The notes below the pieces were generated by a model that did no database searches, was not told the origin of the DNA, and saw only the letters and a list, made by a program, of their open reading frames with translations. Made by a program: the position numbers and the translations under genes. This document shows, in pieces, positions 1 to 9,661 of a DNA stretch of 64,000 bases. The number at the start of each line of letters is the position of its first letter. Positions within the stretch are counted from its first letter, which is position 1. The stretch is from NCBI RefSeq assembly GCF_015668515.1, contig NZ_JADPFO010000004.1, forward strand, positions 1 through 64,000, given 5' to 3'. The DNA is from Paraclostridium tenue. GTDB lineage: Bacteria; Bacillota; Clostridia; Peptostreptococcales; Peptostreptococcaceae.

Positions 1-106
1 ATCTGGCTTGGTTGTTTGTTGTTTAATTCTTTAAAAAGAATTTTTATAATTAACCTACTGTTTAATTTTCAAAGTTCATTTTGTCTTTGCCCTTTTCTTA
101 AGGACA
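1..106 (-). other. Leader (5' external spacer) of an rRNA operon
   Basis: Read on the minus strand, this stretch resembles the spacer that precedes 16S rRNA in Peptostreptococcaceae: a GAACTTTGAAAATTAAACAG segment, then an AAC/AAAC-rich stretch, ending in CAAGCCAGAT at the window edge. The 16S gene itself would begin to the left of base 1, so it is not seen. A strong promoter lies directly upstream (113-141). The identification rests on recalled similarity to clostridial rRNA leaders. Confidence 0.7.
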
Positions 107-112
107 AGTATT

Positions 113-141
113 ACTATACCACCTTAATTTAATATGGTCAA
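113..141 (-). promoter_or_regulatory. Strong sigma-A promoter of the rRNA operon
   Basis: On the minus strand there is a -35 TTGACC (bases 141-136), exactly 17 bases of spacer, and a -10 TATAGT (bases 118-113). Transcription would start near base 106 and run out of the left edge of the window. An AT-rich stretch upstream (142-180, mostly A/T runs) could act as an UP element, as is usual for rRNA promoters. Confidence 0.75.
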
Positions 142-234
142 TACTTTTTTAAAATTTAATTTAATTTTTTTATTTTTAGAAAAAGTACTATTAATGTAAC
201 CCTAAAACATGCCTTTATAATAAAGCTATAACCT

Positions 235-270
235 CAAAAAAGGCCAAGATTTAAATACTATCTTAGCCCC
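235..270 (-). terminator. Intrinsic terminator of glyA
   Basis: On the minus strand, a 9-bp stem (GGCTAAGAT paired with ATCTTGGCC, one G-T wobble) is followed by six T residues. It lies just after the glyA stop codon and separates glyA from the rRNA promoter. Confidence 0.8.
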
Positions 271-291
271 TTTGATCTCACAATATAAAGT

Positions 292-1539
292 CTACTTTTT
301 AAATATTTCATACTCTTTGTATAAAGGATATTTATTTGTCAATTCTACTACTTTATCCCTTGCTTCTTTTTCTTTATTATAAGTTAAACATAAATCTATA
401 GCCTCTGCTATATCTACCATATCTTCTTCTTTCATCCCTCTAGTAGTTACTGCAGGTGTGCCTAATCTTATACCACTAGTTATAAATGCTCCATTTGGAT
501 CAAACGGTATCGTATTTTTATTAGCTGTTATATAAGCTTCATCTAATCTTTTCTCAGCTTCTTTGCCAGTTATATTCTTATTTGTTAAAGCTAATAATAT
601 TAAATGATTATCTGTTCCACCTGTAATTAATTTAAAATCTCTTTTTATTAGTTCTTCTGCTAGCTTTTTAGCATTTTTTACAACTTGATTTTGATATTCT
701 TTAAACTCAGGTTCTAAAGCTTCTTTAAATGCAACTGCCTTTGCAGCTATTATATGCTCTAATGGTCCTCCTTGAGTTCCTGGGAATATAGCTTTATCTA
801 TAGCTTTGGCGTATTCTTTTTTACAAAGTATTATACCCCCTCTAGGACCTCTTAAAGTTTTATGAGTTGTACTTGTAACAAAATCTGCTACCTCACATGG
901 GTTTTGATGAAGTCCCGCAGCCACAAGGCCAGCTATATGAGCCATATCTACCATAAGCATAGCTCCCACTTCATCTGCTATTTCCCTAAATTTTCTAAAG
1001 TCTATTTCTCTTGGATAAGCACTAGCCCCTGCAACTATTAATCTAGGTTTTATTTCATGAGCTTTTTTTCTTATATCATCATAATCTATTCTTCCATCTT
1101 CTATATTTACACCATACTCTGTAAATTTAAAATACTGGCCTGATATATTAGCTGGTGAACCATGAGTTAAATGTCCTCCTTGAGATAAATTCATCCCCAT
1201 TACTTTATCTCCCGGCTTTAATATAGCAAAATAAACCCCAATATTTGCATTTGCTCCAGAATGAGGTTGAACATTTGCATGTTCTGCATTAAATATTTTT
1301 TTTAATCTTTCTATAGCTAATGTTTCTACTTCATCTATATGTTCACATCCTCCATAGTATCTTTTTCCTGAATAACCTTCTGCATATTTATTTGTAAGAT
1401 GACTTCCCATAGTTTCCATAACAGCCATAGATACAATATTTTCTGATGCTATTAACTCTATATTTCTTTTTTGTCTTTGTAATTCTCTTTCCATACTTTC
1501 ATAAATATCTTTATCAAATTTTTTTAAATTTTCAAACAT
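292..1539 (-). CDS. glyA: Serine hydroxymethyltransferase
   Basis: This PLP enzyme interconverts serine and glycine and supplies 5,10-methylene-tetrahydrofolate; it acts in the cytosol. The 415-residue length is normal for bacterial SHMT. The PLP-binding lysine is K227 in [14 protein letters not shown], and the ASEN and HSGANAN segments near the N terminus are typical of the family. The ATG is preceded by AAAGGATG at good spacing. The gene stands alone, with its own terminator downstream. The 247 bases upstream, to the divergent exporter gene, hold only AT-rich promoter sequence; I see no riboswitch there. Confidence 0.97.
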   Translation of the reverse strand: MFENLKKFDKDIYESMERELQRQKRNIELIASENIVSMAVMETMGSHLTNKYAEGYSGKRYYGGCEHIDEVETLAIERLKKIFNAEHANVQPHSGANANIGVYFAILKPGDKVMGMNLSQGGHLTHGSPANISGQYFKFTEYGVNIEDGRIDYDDIRKKAHEIKPRLIVAGASAYPREIDFRKFREIADEVGAMLMVDMAHIAGLVAAGLHQNPCEVADFVTSTTHKTLRGPRGGIILCKKEYAKAIDKAIFPGTQGGPLEHIIAAKAVAFKEALEPEFKEYQNQVVKNAKKLAEELIKRDFKLITGGTDNHLILLALTNKNITGKEAEKRLDEAYITANKNTIPFDPNGAFITSGIRLGTPAVTTRGMKEEDMVDIAEAIDLCLTYNKEKEARDKVVELTNKYPLYKEYEIFKK

Positions 1540-1786
1540 TTAATCATCCTTTCTTTATAAATAAATATATACTCATAAGGCTATTGTTTATAAACTCCTA
1601 ATATATATATACTATTTTTGATCTTTAATATTCCTATTTGAAATAGTTTTCAAAATTAGATTTATTTAGTAAATTTAGCAAATTCAAACTTAACTTAAAT
1701 GTAGATATATACTAAATAAATACATGTATTTATGTTTAAATATTTGATATAATCTTTATTATTATATTTATTTTGGAGGTGTAGTT

Positions 1787-2578
1787 TTGGATAGAGAGTT
1801 TAATTATGATCAAGATAGAAAAAAAGATATCTTTAGACTTGCACTTTTCACAGGTGAACTCATGCTAAGAAATGGCGCTGAAACTTATAGAGTTGAAGAT
1901 ACCATACTTAGAATTTGTAACTCTAGAGGATATCAACATGTAAATGTATTTACTTCTCCTACAGTAATAATTATTTCAGATGAAAGATTCGATGGAATTA
2001 CTTTTATGAAAACTATAAAAAATAGAGGTATTAATTTAAACAAAATTGATCTTTTAAATGCGTTTTCTAGAGAATTTGTTTCTAATAAAAATTTATCTAC
2101 GAAAGATGCTATAGTTTTACTTAAAGATATTGAAAAAGTAAAATCTTATAATCAATGGGTGGTTTATGTTGGCACAGGACTTGGCTCTGCTTGCTTCTCA
2201 GTCTTATTAGGGTGTACATTGGTAGATTTCATCTTTACATTTATAACATCTATTTTTGCAGTTATAATATTTGATAAAATGTTTAGTATAAGCTCTATAC
2301 CTTCATTTGCAACATTAACTTCAGCTATATTTATAGCTGTAATTGGTACTTCTTTGTCAAGTATTGGATTTTTAAGTCAGCCTAATACTCTTATTGTCGG
2401 CTCAATAATGCCTCTACTTCCTGGGGTCTCTTTGATAAAAGGGTTAAGAGATCTTATATCTGGGGATTTAATATCTGGTGTAGCAAGAGCATTTGATGCC
2501 ACTTTAACTGCTGTTGCCATTGCTGTTGGTGTAGGATTTGTTCTTGATGTATGGCTTAAATTAGGGGGTGTACTATAA
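1787..2578 (+). CDS. Threonine/serine exporter family protein, ThrE N-terminal half
   Basis: This is the larger subunit of a split ThrE-type amino-acid exporter (DUF1212 family). Residues 1-125 form a soluble domain containing the typical LMLRNGAETYRVEDT segment, and the rest is about five membrane segments. It probably works with the next gene product, which supplies the remaining membrane helices. The start is a TTG at 1787 preceded by GGAGGTG; no ATG fits better. Its stop overlaps the downstream ATG by one base (TAATG), suggesting translational coupling. The substrate is inferred from the family and is not certain. Confidence 0.88.
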   Translation: MDREFNYDQDRKKDIFRLALFTGELMLRNGAETYRVEDTILRICNSRGYQHVNVFTSPTVIIISDERFDGITFMKTIKNRGINLNKIDLLNAFSREFVSNKNLSTKDAIVLLKDIEKVKSYNQWVVYVGTGLGSACFSVLLGCTLVDFIFTFITSIFAVIIFDKMFSISSIPSFATLTSAIFIAVIGTSLSSIGFLSQPNTLIVGSIMPLLPGVSLIKGLRDLISGDLISGVARAFDATLTAVAIAVGVGFVLDVWLKLGGVL

Positions 2579-3123
2579 TGAGTTCTATGCCTCTATATTT
2601 ACATTTTATATTTAGTTTTATTTGTACTATAGGTTTTTCTATATTCTTAAGTGCTCCTAAAAGATCACTACCTTATGCAGGCTTAATAGGTGCTATAGGT
2701 TGGGTTTTATATGTTTACTTATTTAAACTAACAGATAACCCTATTTTATCAAATTTTGTACCTGCTACAATTGTAGGAATTTTAAGCGAGGTATCTGCAA
2801 GATATTTAAAACAACCTGCTATTGTATTTATAATACCAGGTATAATACCTCTAGTTCCTGGATTAGGTATGTACAATACTATGTTGTATCTTGTTCAAGA
2901 AAATTATGAGCTAGCTACATCTACAGGTGTAACTGCTTTATTGGTCGGTGGAGCTATATCTCTTGGAGTATTAATTGTAACTTCATTTGTTAAAACTATA
3001 AATACAATAAAACTAAAAAAATCTGTATCTAGCTTTAACCATGTAACTACAAAGAAAGATTCTAATTATGAAAATAATATAATGACTGAGGATAACGATT
3101 TAGACCAAAATGATGATTTGTAA
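2578..3123 (+). CDS. Threonine/serine exporter family protein, ThrE C-terminal half (DUF3815-type)
   Basis: This small membrane protein has four or five hydrophobic helices, including PAIVFIIPGIIPLVPG, the Pro/Gly-rich segment characteristic of the ThrE second half. The last 30 residues are acidic and Asn-rich and are probably a cytoplasmic tail. It is translationally coupled to the preceding gene and likely forms the exporter with it. An AGGGGGTG ribosome binding site lies inside the upstream coding sequence. A terminator follows at once. Confidence 0.87.
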   Translation: MSSMPLYLHFIFSFICTIGFSIFLSAPKRSLPYAGLIGAIGWVLYVYLFKLTDNPILSNFVPATIVGILSEVSARYLKQPAIVFIIPGIIPLVPGLGMYNTMLYLVQENYELATSTGVTALLVGGAISLGVLIVTSFVKTINTIKLKKSVSSFNHVTTKKDSNYENNIMTEDNDLDQNDDL

Positions 3124-3129
3124 AAAATT

Positions 3130-3155
3130 AAGAGGAAGCTATATTGCTTCCTCTT
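3130..3155. terminator. Bidirectional terminator between convergent genes
   Basis: A perfect 10-bp stem (AAGAGGAAGC / GCTTCCTCTT) with a TATATT loop carries A and T tracts on its two sides. It serves the exporter operon on the plus strand and the RseC-like gene on the minus strand. Confidence 0.85.
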
Positions 3156-3596
3156 TTATATATCTATATTGTCTATCACTTTAGTTATTATAGGTATGTA
3201 GTTTCTACTTTCTCTAAACTTAAAATCTCTACTCTTTATAGCTAAATAAGATAGTATAGTTAATAATACACCTATACCTCCACTTATTACTTCTATATTA
3301 AATGGTATGTCAAAACAACTTAACACCTTATAAGATAAAATAGTTCCCCCCAAAAGCGCTATTAGCGGTATAGCATAAATTATGGATGCTGCTTTAATTA
3401 CATTTACAGAGTCCATATTTACCTCCACATAATCTCCGACCTTAGCACCTAATGTGTTATCTACTTCAACAATTATATCTTTTTTATCTGTAGATGATGC
3501 GCACTTACCACAAGATGCACACGCTGAATGCTTTTGCATTTTTATCTTCGCAGTTATACTATCTACTATTTCTATTACATACCCATGTTGATTCAT
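3156..3596 (-). CDS. SoxR-reducing system protein RseC family
   Basis: The 146-residue protein has an N-terminal cysteine cluster (CASCGKCASS, about residues 26-35) and two central membrane helices (about 70-120), the layout of the RseC/MucC family. In other bacteria relatives help reduce the SoxR iron-sulfur cluster or sit in Rnf loci; no SoxR or Rnf genes are visible here. It lies 10 bases downstream of csoR on the same strand, so it is likely co-transcribed with a thiol or copper sensor. The function in this organism is inferred. Confidence 0.75.
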   Translation of the reverse strand: MNQHGYVIEIVDSITAKIKMQKHSACASCGKCASSTDKKDIIVEVDNTLGAKVGDYVEVNMDSVNVIKAASIIYAIPLIALLGGTILSYKVLSCFDIPFNIEVISGGIGVLLTILSYLAIKSRDFKFRESRNYIPIITKVIDNIDI

Positions 3597-3606
3597 ATTT
3601 ATCCCC

Positions 3607-3897
3607 CTATTTAGTAAATTTATTTATAGTTTGCATTAACTCAGATATTAGTTCATCTGATTTTTCAAAATTACCTTCTTTTATAGAATTAGCCACACAA
3701 CCTTTAATATGATTTTCTAAAATAATATTTCCTACTTTATTTATAGCAGATCTTATAGCAGATATCTGAACTAAAATATCCACACAATATCTTTCATCCT
3801 CAACCATTTTTTGAATTCCTTTTACTTGGCCTTCAATCCTATTTAACCTTTTAATAATTAAATCTTTGTCATTAGTACTAGCTAATTTCTTATCCAT
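3607..3897 (-). CDS. csoR: CsoR/FrmR-family metal-sensing repressor, Cu(I) type
   Basis: This small all-alpha repressor (96 residues) belongs to the DUF156/CsoR family, whose members bind operator DNA and release it on Cu(I) or thiol modification. The Cu(I) ligand set is complete: C38 (ERYCVDIL), H63 and C67 (ENHIKGC). Persulfide sensors of the CstR type lack the histidine, so copper sensing is favoured. The N terminus carries the basic IKRLNRIEGQVKGI helix. No copper exporter is adjacent; the only co-transcribed gene is the RseC-like membrane protein. Confidence 0.88.
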   Translation of the reverse strand: MDKKLASTNDKDLIIKRLNRIEGQVKGIQKMVEDERYCVDILVQISAIRSAINKVGNIILENHIKGCVANSIKEGNFEKSDELISELMQTINKFTK

Positions 3898-3944
3898 ATA
3901 TCAACCTCTTCTCTGTTCTTATATTATATTATATACCATTTTAA

Positions 3945-3987
3945 TAAAAAAAATAAATACTGCCAAATTAATTTAGCAGTATTTATT
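3945..3987 (-). terminator. Terminator of the hisS-aspS operon
   Basis: On the minus strand, an imperfect stem (AAATACTGC with GCAGTATTT around an AAATTAATTT centre) is followed by a long T run. It lies immediately after the aspS stop codon. Confidence 0.8.
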
Positions 3988-3992
3988 AACTA

Positions 3993-5780
3993 TTACTCTT
4001 TATCTTTTATATCTACTTTTATATTTAACTCTTCTAGTTGAGCTTCATCTGCAATTGCAGGTGCATTTGTCATAGGACATACTGCACTTTGATTTTTAGG
4101 GAATGCTATAACATCTTTAATATTAGTAGTTCCAGCAAGTATCATTATAAGTCTATCTAATCCAAATGCCATCCCTGCATGAGGAGGAGTTCCATATTTA
4201 AATGCATCTAATAAGAATCCAAACTTCTCTTGTGCTTCTTCTTCAGTGAACCCTAATGCTTTAAACATTTTTTGTTGTACGTCAGAATTAAATATTCTAA
4301 CACTTCCTCCACCTACTTCATATCCATTTATAACCATATCATAAGCCTTAGCTCTTAAAGAAGCTTTATCGTCTCCTTCAATTCCTTCTAAGTCTTCATC
4401 AAGTGGTGATGTGAATGGGTGATGTTTAGCTATCATTCTTCCAGTTTCTTCATCTTCCTCGAATAATGGGAATTCAGTTACCCATAACATTTCATAAACA
4501 TTGTTATCTAATATATTTAATCTTCTAGCAACTTCTAATCTTACTTGTCCTAATGCATCAAATACTACAGAATCTTTGTCTGCAACAAATAGTAATAAAT
4601 CTCCTTCTTTAGCATCCATTCTGTCTAATATAGCTGTCATTTCTTCTGCTGTGAAGAACTTAGCTATAGGAGATGTAACCTCTCTATTTTCTCCTACTTT
4701 TATCCAAGCAAGACCTTTAGCTTTATAAGTTTTAGCATGATCTTCTAGTTTACCTATTTGTTTTTTAGAGAAATCTTCAGCTTTTCCTTTAACATTTATA
4801 CCTCTTACACTTCCATCTTTAGCAGCATTAGCAAATACTCCAAATCCGCAAGTTTTTACTATATCAGATATATCAGTTAATTCATACCCAAATCTAGTAT
4901 CTGGTTTATCTGAACCATATCTTTCCATAGCCTCAGCATAAGTCATAGTCTTAAGTGGTAACTTAACATCAACATTTAAAATTTCTTTAAATATTCTTTG
5001 TACCATTTTCTCCATTATAGCCATAACATCTTCTTGTTCAACAAAAGACATTTCGCAGTCTATTTGAGTAAATTCTGGTTGTCTGTCTGCTCTTAAATCT
5101 TCATCTCTGAAACACTTAACTATTTGGAAGTATCTATCCATACCACTTACCATTAGTAATTGCTTGAATAATTGTGGTGATTGTGGTAATGCATAGAATT
5201 TTCCTTCATTAACTCTACTTGGAACTAAATAATCTCTAGCTCCTTCTGGAGTTGGCTTTATTAAAAAGGGAGTTTCTATTTCAAAGAAATTATTTTCTGT
5301 TAAGTAATTTCTAACTATATTTGCAACCTTACTTCTTAATATTAAATTCTTTTGCATAGATGGTTTTCTTAAATCTAGGTATCTATATTTAAGTCTTAAC
5401 TCTTCTGATACATTATCATCATCTTTTATATATATAGGTGGTGTTTCTGATTTATTTAATAATCTTAACTCAGTAGCAAATACTTCTATATCTCCAGTTG
5501 GTAAATTAGGATTTTTAGATGATCTTTCAGCAACTTTACCTTTTATAGCTATAACATATTCAGAGCCTAATTTTTCAGCTTTAGCAAAAGCATCTGCATT
5601 TACGTCTGTATCAAATATTATTTGACAAATTCCACTTCTATCTCTTAGGTCAACGAATACTAATCCTCCTAAGTTTCTTTTCTTTTGTACCCATCCCATA
5701 AGTACAACTTCTTCATCTATATTAGATTCTCTTAAGTCTCCACAGTAGTGAGTTCTCTTTAGTCCATTTAGAGTCTCCAT
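3993..5780 (-). CDS. aspS: Aspartyl-tRNA synthetase
   Basis: This class II synthetase charges tRNA-Asp. It has an N-terminal OB-fold anticodon-binding domain (about 1-110), a catalytic core with motif 2 (FRDEDLRADRQPEFTQ) and motif 3 (GMAFGLDRLIMIL), and the bacterial GAD insertion between them. The 595-residue length is typical of bacterial AspRS. The ATG is preceded by TATGGAGGGC. It is the last gene of the long minus-strand block, 23 bases after hisS, the usual Firmicute arrangement. Confidence 0.97.
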   Translation of the reverse strand: METLNGLKRTHYCGDLRESNIDEEVVLMGWVQKKRNLGGLVFVDLRDRSGICQIIFDTDVNADAFAKAEKLGSEYVIAIKGKVAERSSKNPNLPTGDIEVFATELRLLNKSETPPIYIKDDDNVSEELRLKYRYLDLRKPSMQKNLILRSKVANIVRNYLTENNFFEIETPFLIKPTPEGARDYLVPSRVNEGKFYALPQSPQLFKQLLMVSGMDRYFQIVKCFRDEDLRADRQPEFTQIDCEMSFVEQEDVMAIMEKMVQRIFKEILNVDVKLPLKTMTYAEAMERYGSDKPDTRFGYELTDISDIVKTCGFGVFANAAKDGSVRGINVKGKAEDFSKKQIGKLEDHAKTYKAKGLAWIKVGENREVTSPIAKFFTAEEMTAILDRMDAKEGDLLLFVADKDSVVFDALGQVRLEVARRLNILDNNVYEMLWVTEFPLFEEDEETGRMIAKHHPFTSPLDEDLEGIEGDDKASLRAKAYDMVINGYEVGGGSVRIFNSDVQQKMFKALGFTEEEAQEKFGFLLDAFKYGTPPHAGMAFGLDRLIMILAGTTNIKDVIAFPKNQSAVCPMTNAPAIADEAQLEELNIKVDIKDKE

Positions 5781-5803
5781 AACTTGCCCTCCATATATTG
5801 AAA

Positions 5804-7066
5804 TTATAATCTATTTTTTAATTCTGTAACTATCTCACTTAGTTTTATAGTTGTTTGTTCTGATGTAGCCATATTTTTAAGCTTAACCTCATCATTAGAC
5901 AACTCATCATCACCTATGACTATAGTATATTTAGCATTTAATTTATCTGCATATTTAAACTGAGCTTTTAAACTTCTGTCTAAGTGGTCTTTATCTGCAC
6001 TTATGTGATTTTCTCTTAAATCTTTTAATATCTTAAAGCTCTTAGCTTGAGCATTCTCTCCTATAGTTGCAATAAATATATCTGTAGCTTTAGGATTTTC
6101 TATTTCTATATTATTATTCTCAAGTGTCAATAATAATCTCTCAACACCAAGGGCAAAACCTATACCACTTACTCCTTTAGGTCCTCCAAGTTGCTCTACT
6201 AATCCATCGTATCTTCCACCACCACAAACTGTACTTTGTGCTCCTATATCTGTTGATATTATCTCAAATGCAGTTTTTTTGTAGTAATCAAGACCTCTAA
6301 CTATAGTTTTATCAATCTTAAAGTTTATTCCCATTTCAGTTAAATACTCTTGAACTTTTTCAAAGTGATTTTTACAATCATCACATAAGTGGTCTATCAT
6401 ATATGGTATATCCACTAAATTTTCTTTACAAACTGGATTTTTACAGTCTATAACTCTCATTGGATTTTTTTCTTTTCTTTCATTACAAGTTTCACATAAT
6501 ACATCACTTTTAGAATCAAGATATGATTTTAATATATCATTGTATTTTGCTCTACATGTAGGACATCCAACTGAGTTTATACACGTTTGTAAATTATTTA
6601 ATCCTACCTCATTGAAAAACTGCACTGCTAGCGCTATAACTTCTGCATCTATAGAAGGTTTATCACTACCTAATGTTTCTATTCCAAATTGATGGAATTG
6701 TCTTTGTCTTCCTGCTTGCGGTCTTTCATATCTAAAACAAGGAGTTTGATAGAATAACTTTGTTGGTTGAGTATCTGCATACATCTTATTTTCTATGAAT
6801 GCTCTTACTGCCCCAGCAGTTCCTTCCGGTTTTAGTGTTATACTTCTTTGTCCTTTATCCTCAAAAGTATACATTTCCTTTTGAACAACGTCTGTTGTTT
6901 CTCCAACGCCTCTTTGGAATAATTCCGTATGTTCAAATATAGGAGTTCTTATTTCTTCATATCCAAATAGCGCACAAATTTCTCTAAATTTATTTTCAAC
7001 ATAATTCCATTTATATGCATCTTTTGGAGTTATATCTTTTGTCCCTCTTGGAGCCTTAGTTAACAT
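5804..7066 (-). CDS. hisS: Histidyl-tRNA synthetase
   Basis: This class II synthetase charges tRNA-His. It shows motif 1 near the N terminus, motif 2 (CFRYERPQAGRQRQFHQFG), the histidine-specific RGLDYY segment, and a C-terminal anticodon domain; at 420 residues it is full length. An unusual extra is a Cys-rich stretch at about residues 165-235 (several CxxC pairs), a zinc-ribbon-like insertion found in many clostridial HisRS. The start codon overlaps the end of hemZ by 11 bases, so its ribosome binding site lies inside hemZ. Confidence 0.96.
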   Translation of the reverse strand: MLTKAPRGTKDITPKDAYKWNYVENKFREICALFGYEEIRTPIFEHTELFQRGVGETTDVVQKEMYTFEDKGQRSITLKPEGTAGAVRAFIENKMYADTQPTKLFYQTPCFRYERPQAGRQRQFHQFGIETLGSDKPSIDAEVIALAVQFFNEVGLNNLQTCINSVGCPTCRAKYNDILKSYLDSKSDVLCETCNERKEKNPMRVIDCKNPVCKENLVDIPYMIDHLCDDCKNHFEKVQEYLTEMGINFKIDKTIVRGLDYYKKTAFEIISTDIGAQSTVCGGGRYDGLVEQLGGPKGVSGIGFALGVERLLLTLENNNIEIENPKATDIFIATIGENAQAKSFKILKDLRENHISADKDHLDRSLKAQFKYADKLNAKYTIVIGDDELSNDEVKLKNMATSEQTTIKLSEIVTELKNRL

Positions 7067-8531
7067 TTTTATATACCTCCTTTACCTTTCTTTCTATCAT
7101 TTCATCAACTCTGTCTATATATTGTTCAACATTCTTAACATTATCAGTTCTTTCTATTCTATCTTCATCTACATAGACGTACTTACTTATTGCACCTGCA
7201 CCTACAGCTAAATTGCTTTGTTTTTCTTCCATTATTTGAATATTATATATACATTCAAAGCCTTCTTTAGCATATCCTATATTCTCAAGATTTCCAAGCA
7301 TATGTTTTTGTCTATACATATAATATGGATTTAATCCCATATCTTTTGCATATTCCATGGATAAATCAATCATTTTTATCATTTCTTCATATCTTGTAAG
7401 CTCATATTTATCAAGATTTTCTTTTAATGTAGATGCTCTCTTTATAGCTAAAGTATGTACAGTTAGACTTTCAGGTGACAGTTCTTTTATTTTTTCTAAA
7501 GTATTTCTAACCATTTCTAAATCTTCATCAACTAATCCTAATATAATATCCATATTTATATTGTCAAACCCTAAATCTCTAGCCATCTTAAAACAATTTA
7601 TTATATCGTCAACATTATGATCTCTTCCTATTTTAGCTAATGTTTCATTATTCATAGTTTGAGGATTTATACTTATTCTAGTGACATTATGTTTTTTCAT
7701 AACTTCTAGCTTTTCTTTAGTTATAGTATCTGGTCTACCAGCTTCAACTGTAAATTCTTTTATATTACTTAAATCTAATTCTTCAAATAAAGCTTTAATC
7801 AATACATCTAGTTGATTAGCTTCTAAGGCAGTAGGTGTCCCACCACCTATATAAAGAGTTTCGATATCTTTATTAGTATCTTTTAAAAGTTTCGCTAAAC
7901 CTTTTATCTCTTTTATAAGTGCTTTTACATATTTGTCTCTTAGATGACCAAATTGTTTCATAGGATTAGCTGGGAATGAACAATACACACATCTTGTAGG
8001 GCAAAAAGGTATACTTACATATAAAGATATTTTATTTTTATCAATTGGATATATAAATACCCTTTCTCTTTTTGCTATATCTAAAGCTAAATCTATTTTT
8101 TCATCTTTTATTAAATAATTATTTTTAAGATTTTCTCTTATATCTTCTTCACTTAAGTCTTGGTCTAATAAGTTATGTACTATTTTAACAGGTCTTATTC
8201 CCGTTAAAATACCCCAAGGTACATAAGTTTTAAATAATTCATCTAAAACATTAAATATACTTCTTTTTATTATTGTTTTTGTACCTTTTTTTATATCTTC
8301 TTTATTTATTAAATTTGTATCAAAACTTTCTGATTTGCAAATTTTTAGTTCCTTATTTTCATAGAATTTAGTTATACTTTCTATTTGTTTATCTTTTATA
8401 ATAACTTCATTTATTAAAATTTTTTCAAATTCATCATTACTATTTATAAATTTAAATTGAGTAGTAAATAATTTTAATAATTCTGCAACTTCATACTTGT
8501 AGTCATGTCCTTGTAACTTAACACCTAACAT
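7056..8531 (-). CDS. hemZ: Coproporphyrinogen III oxidase-like radical SAM protein HemZ
   Basis: This radical SAM enzyme of the oxygen-independent coproporphyrinogen dehydrogenase family has its 4Fe-4S ligands at C177, C181 and C184 (FCPTRCVYC), followed by the GGGTPT SAM-binding loop. An N-terminal extension of about 165 residues without recognisable motifs separates HemZ from HemN. No other haem biosynthesis genes are nearby, so the true substrate is open. The ATG has an AAAGGAG site. The neighbourhood (MBL hydrolase, hemZ, hisS) is conserved in clostridia. Confidence 0.88.
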   Translation of the reverse strand: MLGVKLQGHDYKYEVAELLKLFTTQFKFINSNDEFEKILINEVIIKDKQIESITKFYENKELKICKSESFDTNLINKEDIKKGTKTIIKRSIFNVLDELFKTYVPWGILTGIRPVKIVHNLLDQDLSEEDIRENLKNNYLIKDEKIDLALDIAKRERVFIYPIDKNKISLYVSIPFCPTRCVYCSFPANPMKQFGHLRDKYVKALIKEIKGLAKLLKDTNKDIETLYIGGGTPTALEANQLDVLIKALFEELDLSNIKEFTVEAGRPDTITKEKLEVMKKHNVTRISINPQTMNNETLAKIGRDHNVDDIINCFKMARDLGFDNINMDIILGLVDEDLEMVRNTLEKIKELSPESLTVHTLAIKRASTLKENLDKYELTRYEEMIKMIDLSMEYAKDMGLNPYYMYRQKHMLGNLENIGYAKEGFECIYNIQIMEEKQSNLAVGAGAISKYVYVDEDRIERTDNVKNVEQYIDRVDEMIERKVKEVYKNVN

Positions 8532-8570
8532 TTAAACTACTCCTTTTTCTTTAGTCTTAACAAAGACCCA

Positions 8571-9188
8571 TTATACCATATATGGGTTGGTAGCTTTTTC
8601 TATGCCCATAGTAGTATTTGGTCCATGCCCTGGGTATACAATTATATCATCTTCATAATTTTTTAATCTACTTAATGATTTTTGTATTTGTTTATTATCT
8701 CCACTATATAAATCAGTTCTACCCATACTTCCTGCAAATAAAGTATCTCCTGTGAACATGTGATTTCCTACCTTTATACACATACCACCTTTAGTATGCC
8801 CTGGTGTATGTATAAATTTAAGTTTTAAATCTCCTAAATTTATACTGTCACCTTCATTAACATATTTATCAGCCTCAAATTCAGTAGGTCCACAGTGCAT
8901 TCTGTAACTTAAATTTTTCTTTTTATCTAATAATATTTCTTTTTCATCACTATGTGCTATTATACATGCATTTGTAGCTTTTTTTAATTCAGGTACACAA
9001 CCAATATGATCTCCATGTCCATGAGTAAGAATTATATATTTAACTTCTATAAAATTGTCTTTTACATACTTTATTAAATCTTTTACATCTCCACCTGGAT
9101 CTATAACAGCACCTTCTCTTGTATTTTTATCTGCTATTAGGTAAGTATTTTCTCCAAATAAGTGATCTGTAAATTTTTCTATTATCAT
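8571..9188 (-). CDS. MBL-fold metallo-hydrolase, glyoxalase II-like
   Basis: This 205-residue single-domain metallo-beta-lactamase-fold protein carries the binuclear metal motif THGHGDHIG (H56, H58, D60, H61), further ligands in HTPGHTKGG and FTGDTLF, and the C-terminal PGHGPNT. This short type (YcbL-like) usually hydrolyses thioesters such as S-lactoylglutathione, but the organism may use other thiols, so the substrate is unknown. It lies 13 bases downstream of dtd and is probably co-transcribed. Confidence 0.88.
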   Translation of the reverse strand: MIIEKFTDHLFGENTYLIADKNTREGAVIDPGGDVKDLIKYVKDNFIEVKYIILTHGHGDHIGCVPELKKATNACIIAHSDEKEILLDKKKNLSYRMHCGPTEFEADKYVNEGDSINLGDLKLKFIHTPGHTKGGMCIKVGNHMFTGDTLFAGSMGRTDLYSGDNKQIQKSLSRLKNYEDDIIVYPGHGPNTTMGIEKATNPYMV

Positions 9189-9201
9189 AACTTTATCCCC
9201 C

Positions 9202-9651
9202 TTAAAAATTTTTTTCTGAATCTATAAGCATAGTAACAGGTCCATCATTTACTAATTCTACCATCATATGAGCTCCAAATTCACCAGTTTCAACTTTTAT
9301 ACCTTCTTTAATAGCCTTTTTTATAAATTCTTCATACAACTTAGTAGCTAAATCTGGTTTTGCAGCATTTGTAAAATTAGGTCTTCTACCTTTTTTACAA
9401 TCACCATATAATGTAAATTGGGAAACTACCAAAAGTTCTCCCTTCACATCTTTAAGTGATAAATTCATTTTTTCATTTTCATCTTCAAATATTCTTAAAT
9501 TTACTATCTTTTCTAATAAATAATCCACATCTAAACTTGTATCTTCATGAGTTACACCTAATAATACAAGTAATCCTTTGTTTATACTTCCAATTGTATT
9601 TTCATTTACTGTAACTTTTGAAGAAGATACTCTTTGAACTACAGCTCTCAT
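9202..9651 (-). CDS. dtd: D-aminoacyl-tRNA deacylase
   Basis: This enzyme removes D-amino acids, and glycine from mischarged tRNA-Ala, protecting translation. It has the two family signatures, SQFTLYGD (77-84) and NDGPVT (135-140, with the cross-subunit Gly-Pro), at the standard length of 149 residues. The ATG follows AAGGAGGAACT. It sits directly after relA, as in most Firmicutes. Confidence 0.96.
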   Translation of the reverse strand: MRAVVQRVSSSKVTVNENTIGSINKGLLVLLGVTHEDTSLDVDYLLEKIVNLRIFEDENEKMNLSLKDVKGELLVVSQFTLYGDCKKGRRPNFTNAAKPDLATKLYEEFIKKAIKEGIKVETGEFGAHMMVELVNDGPVTMLIDSEKNF

Positions 9652-9661
9652 TAGTTCCTCC

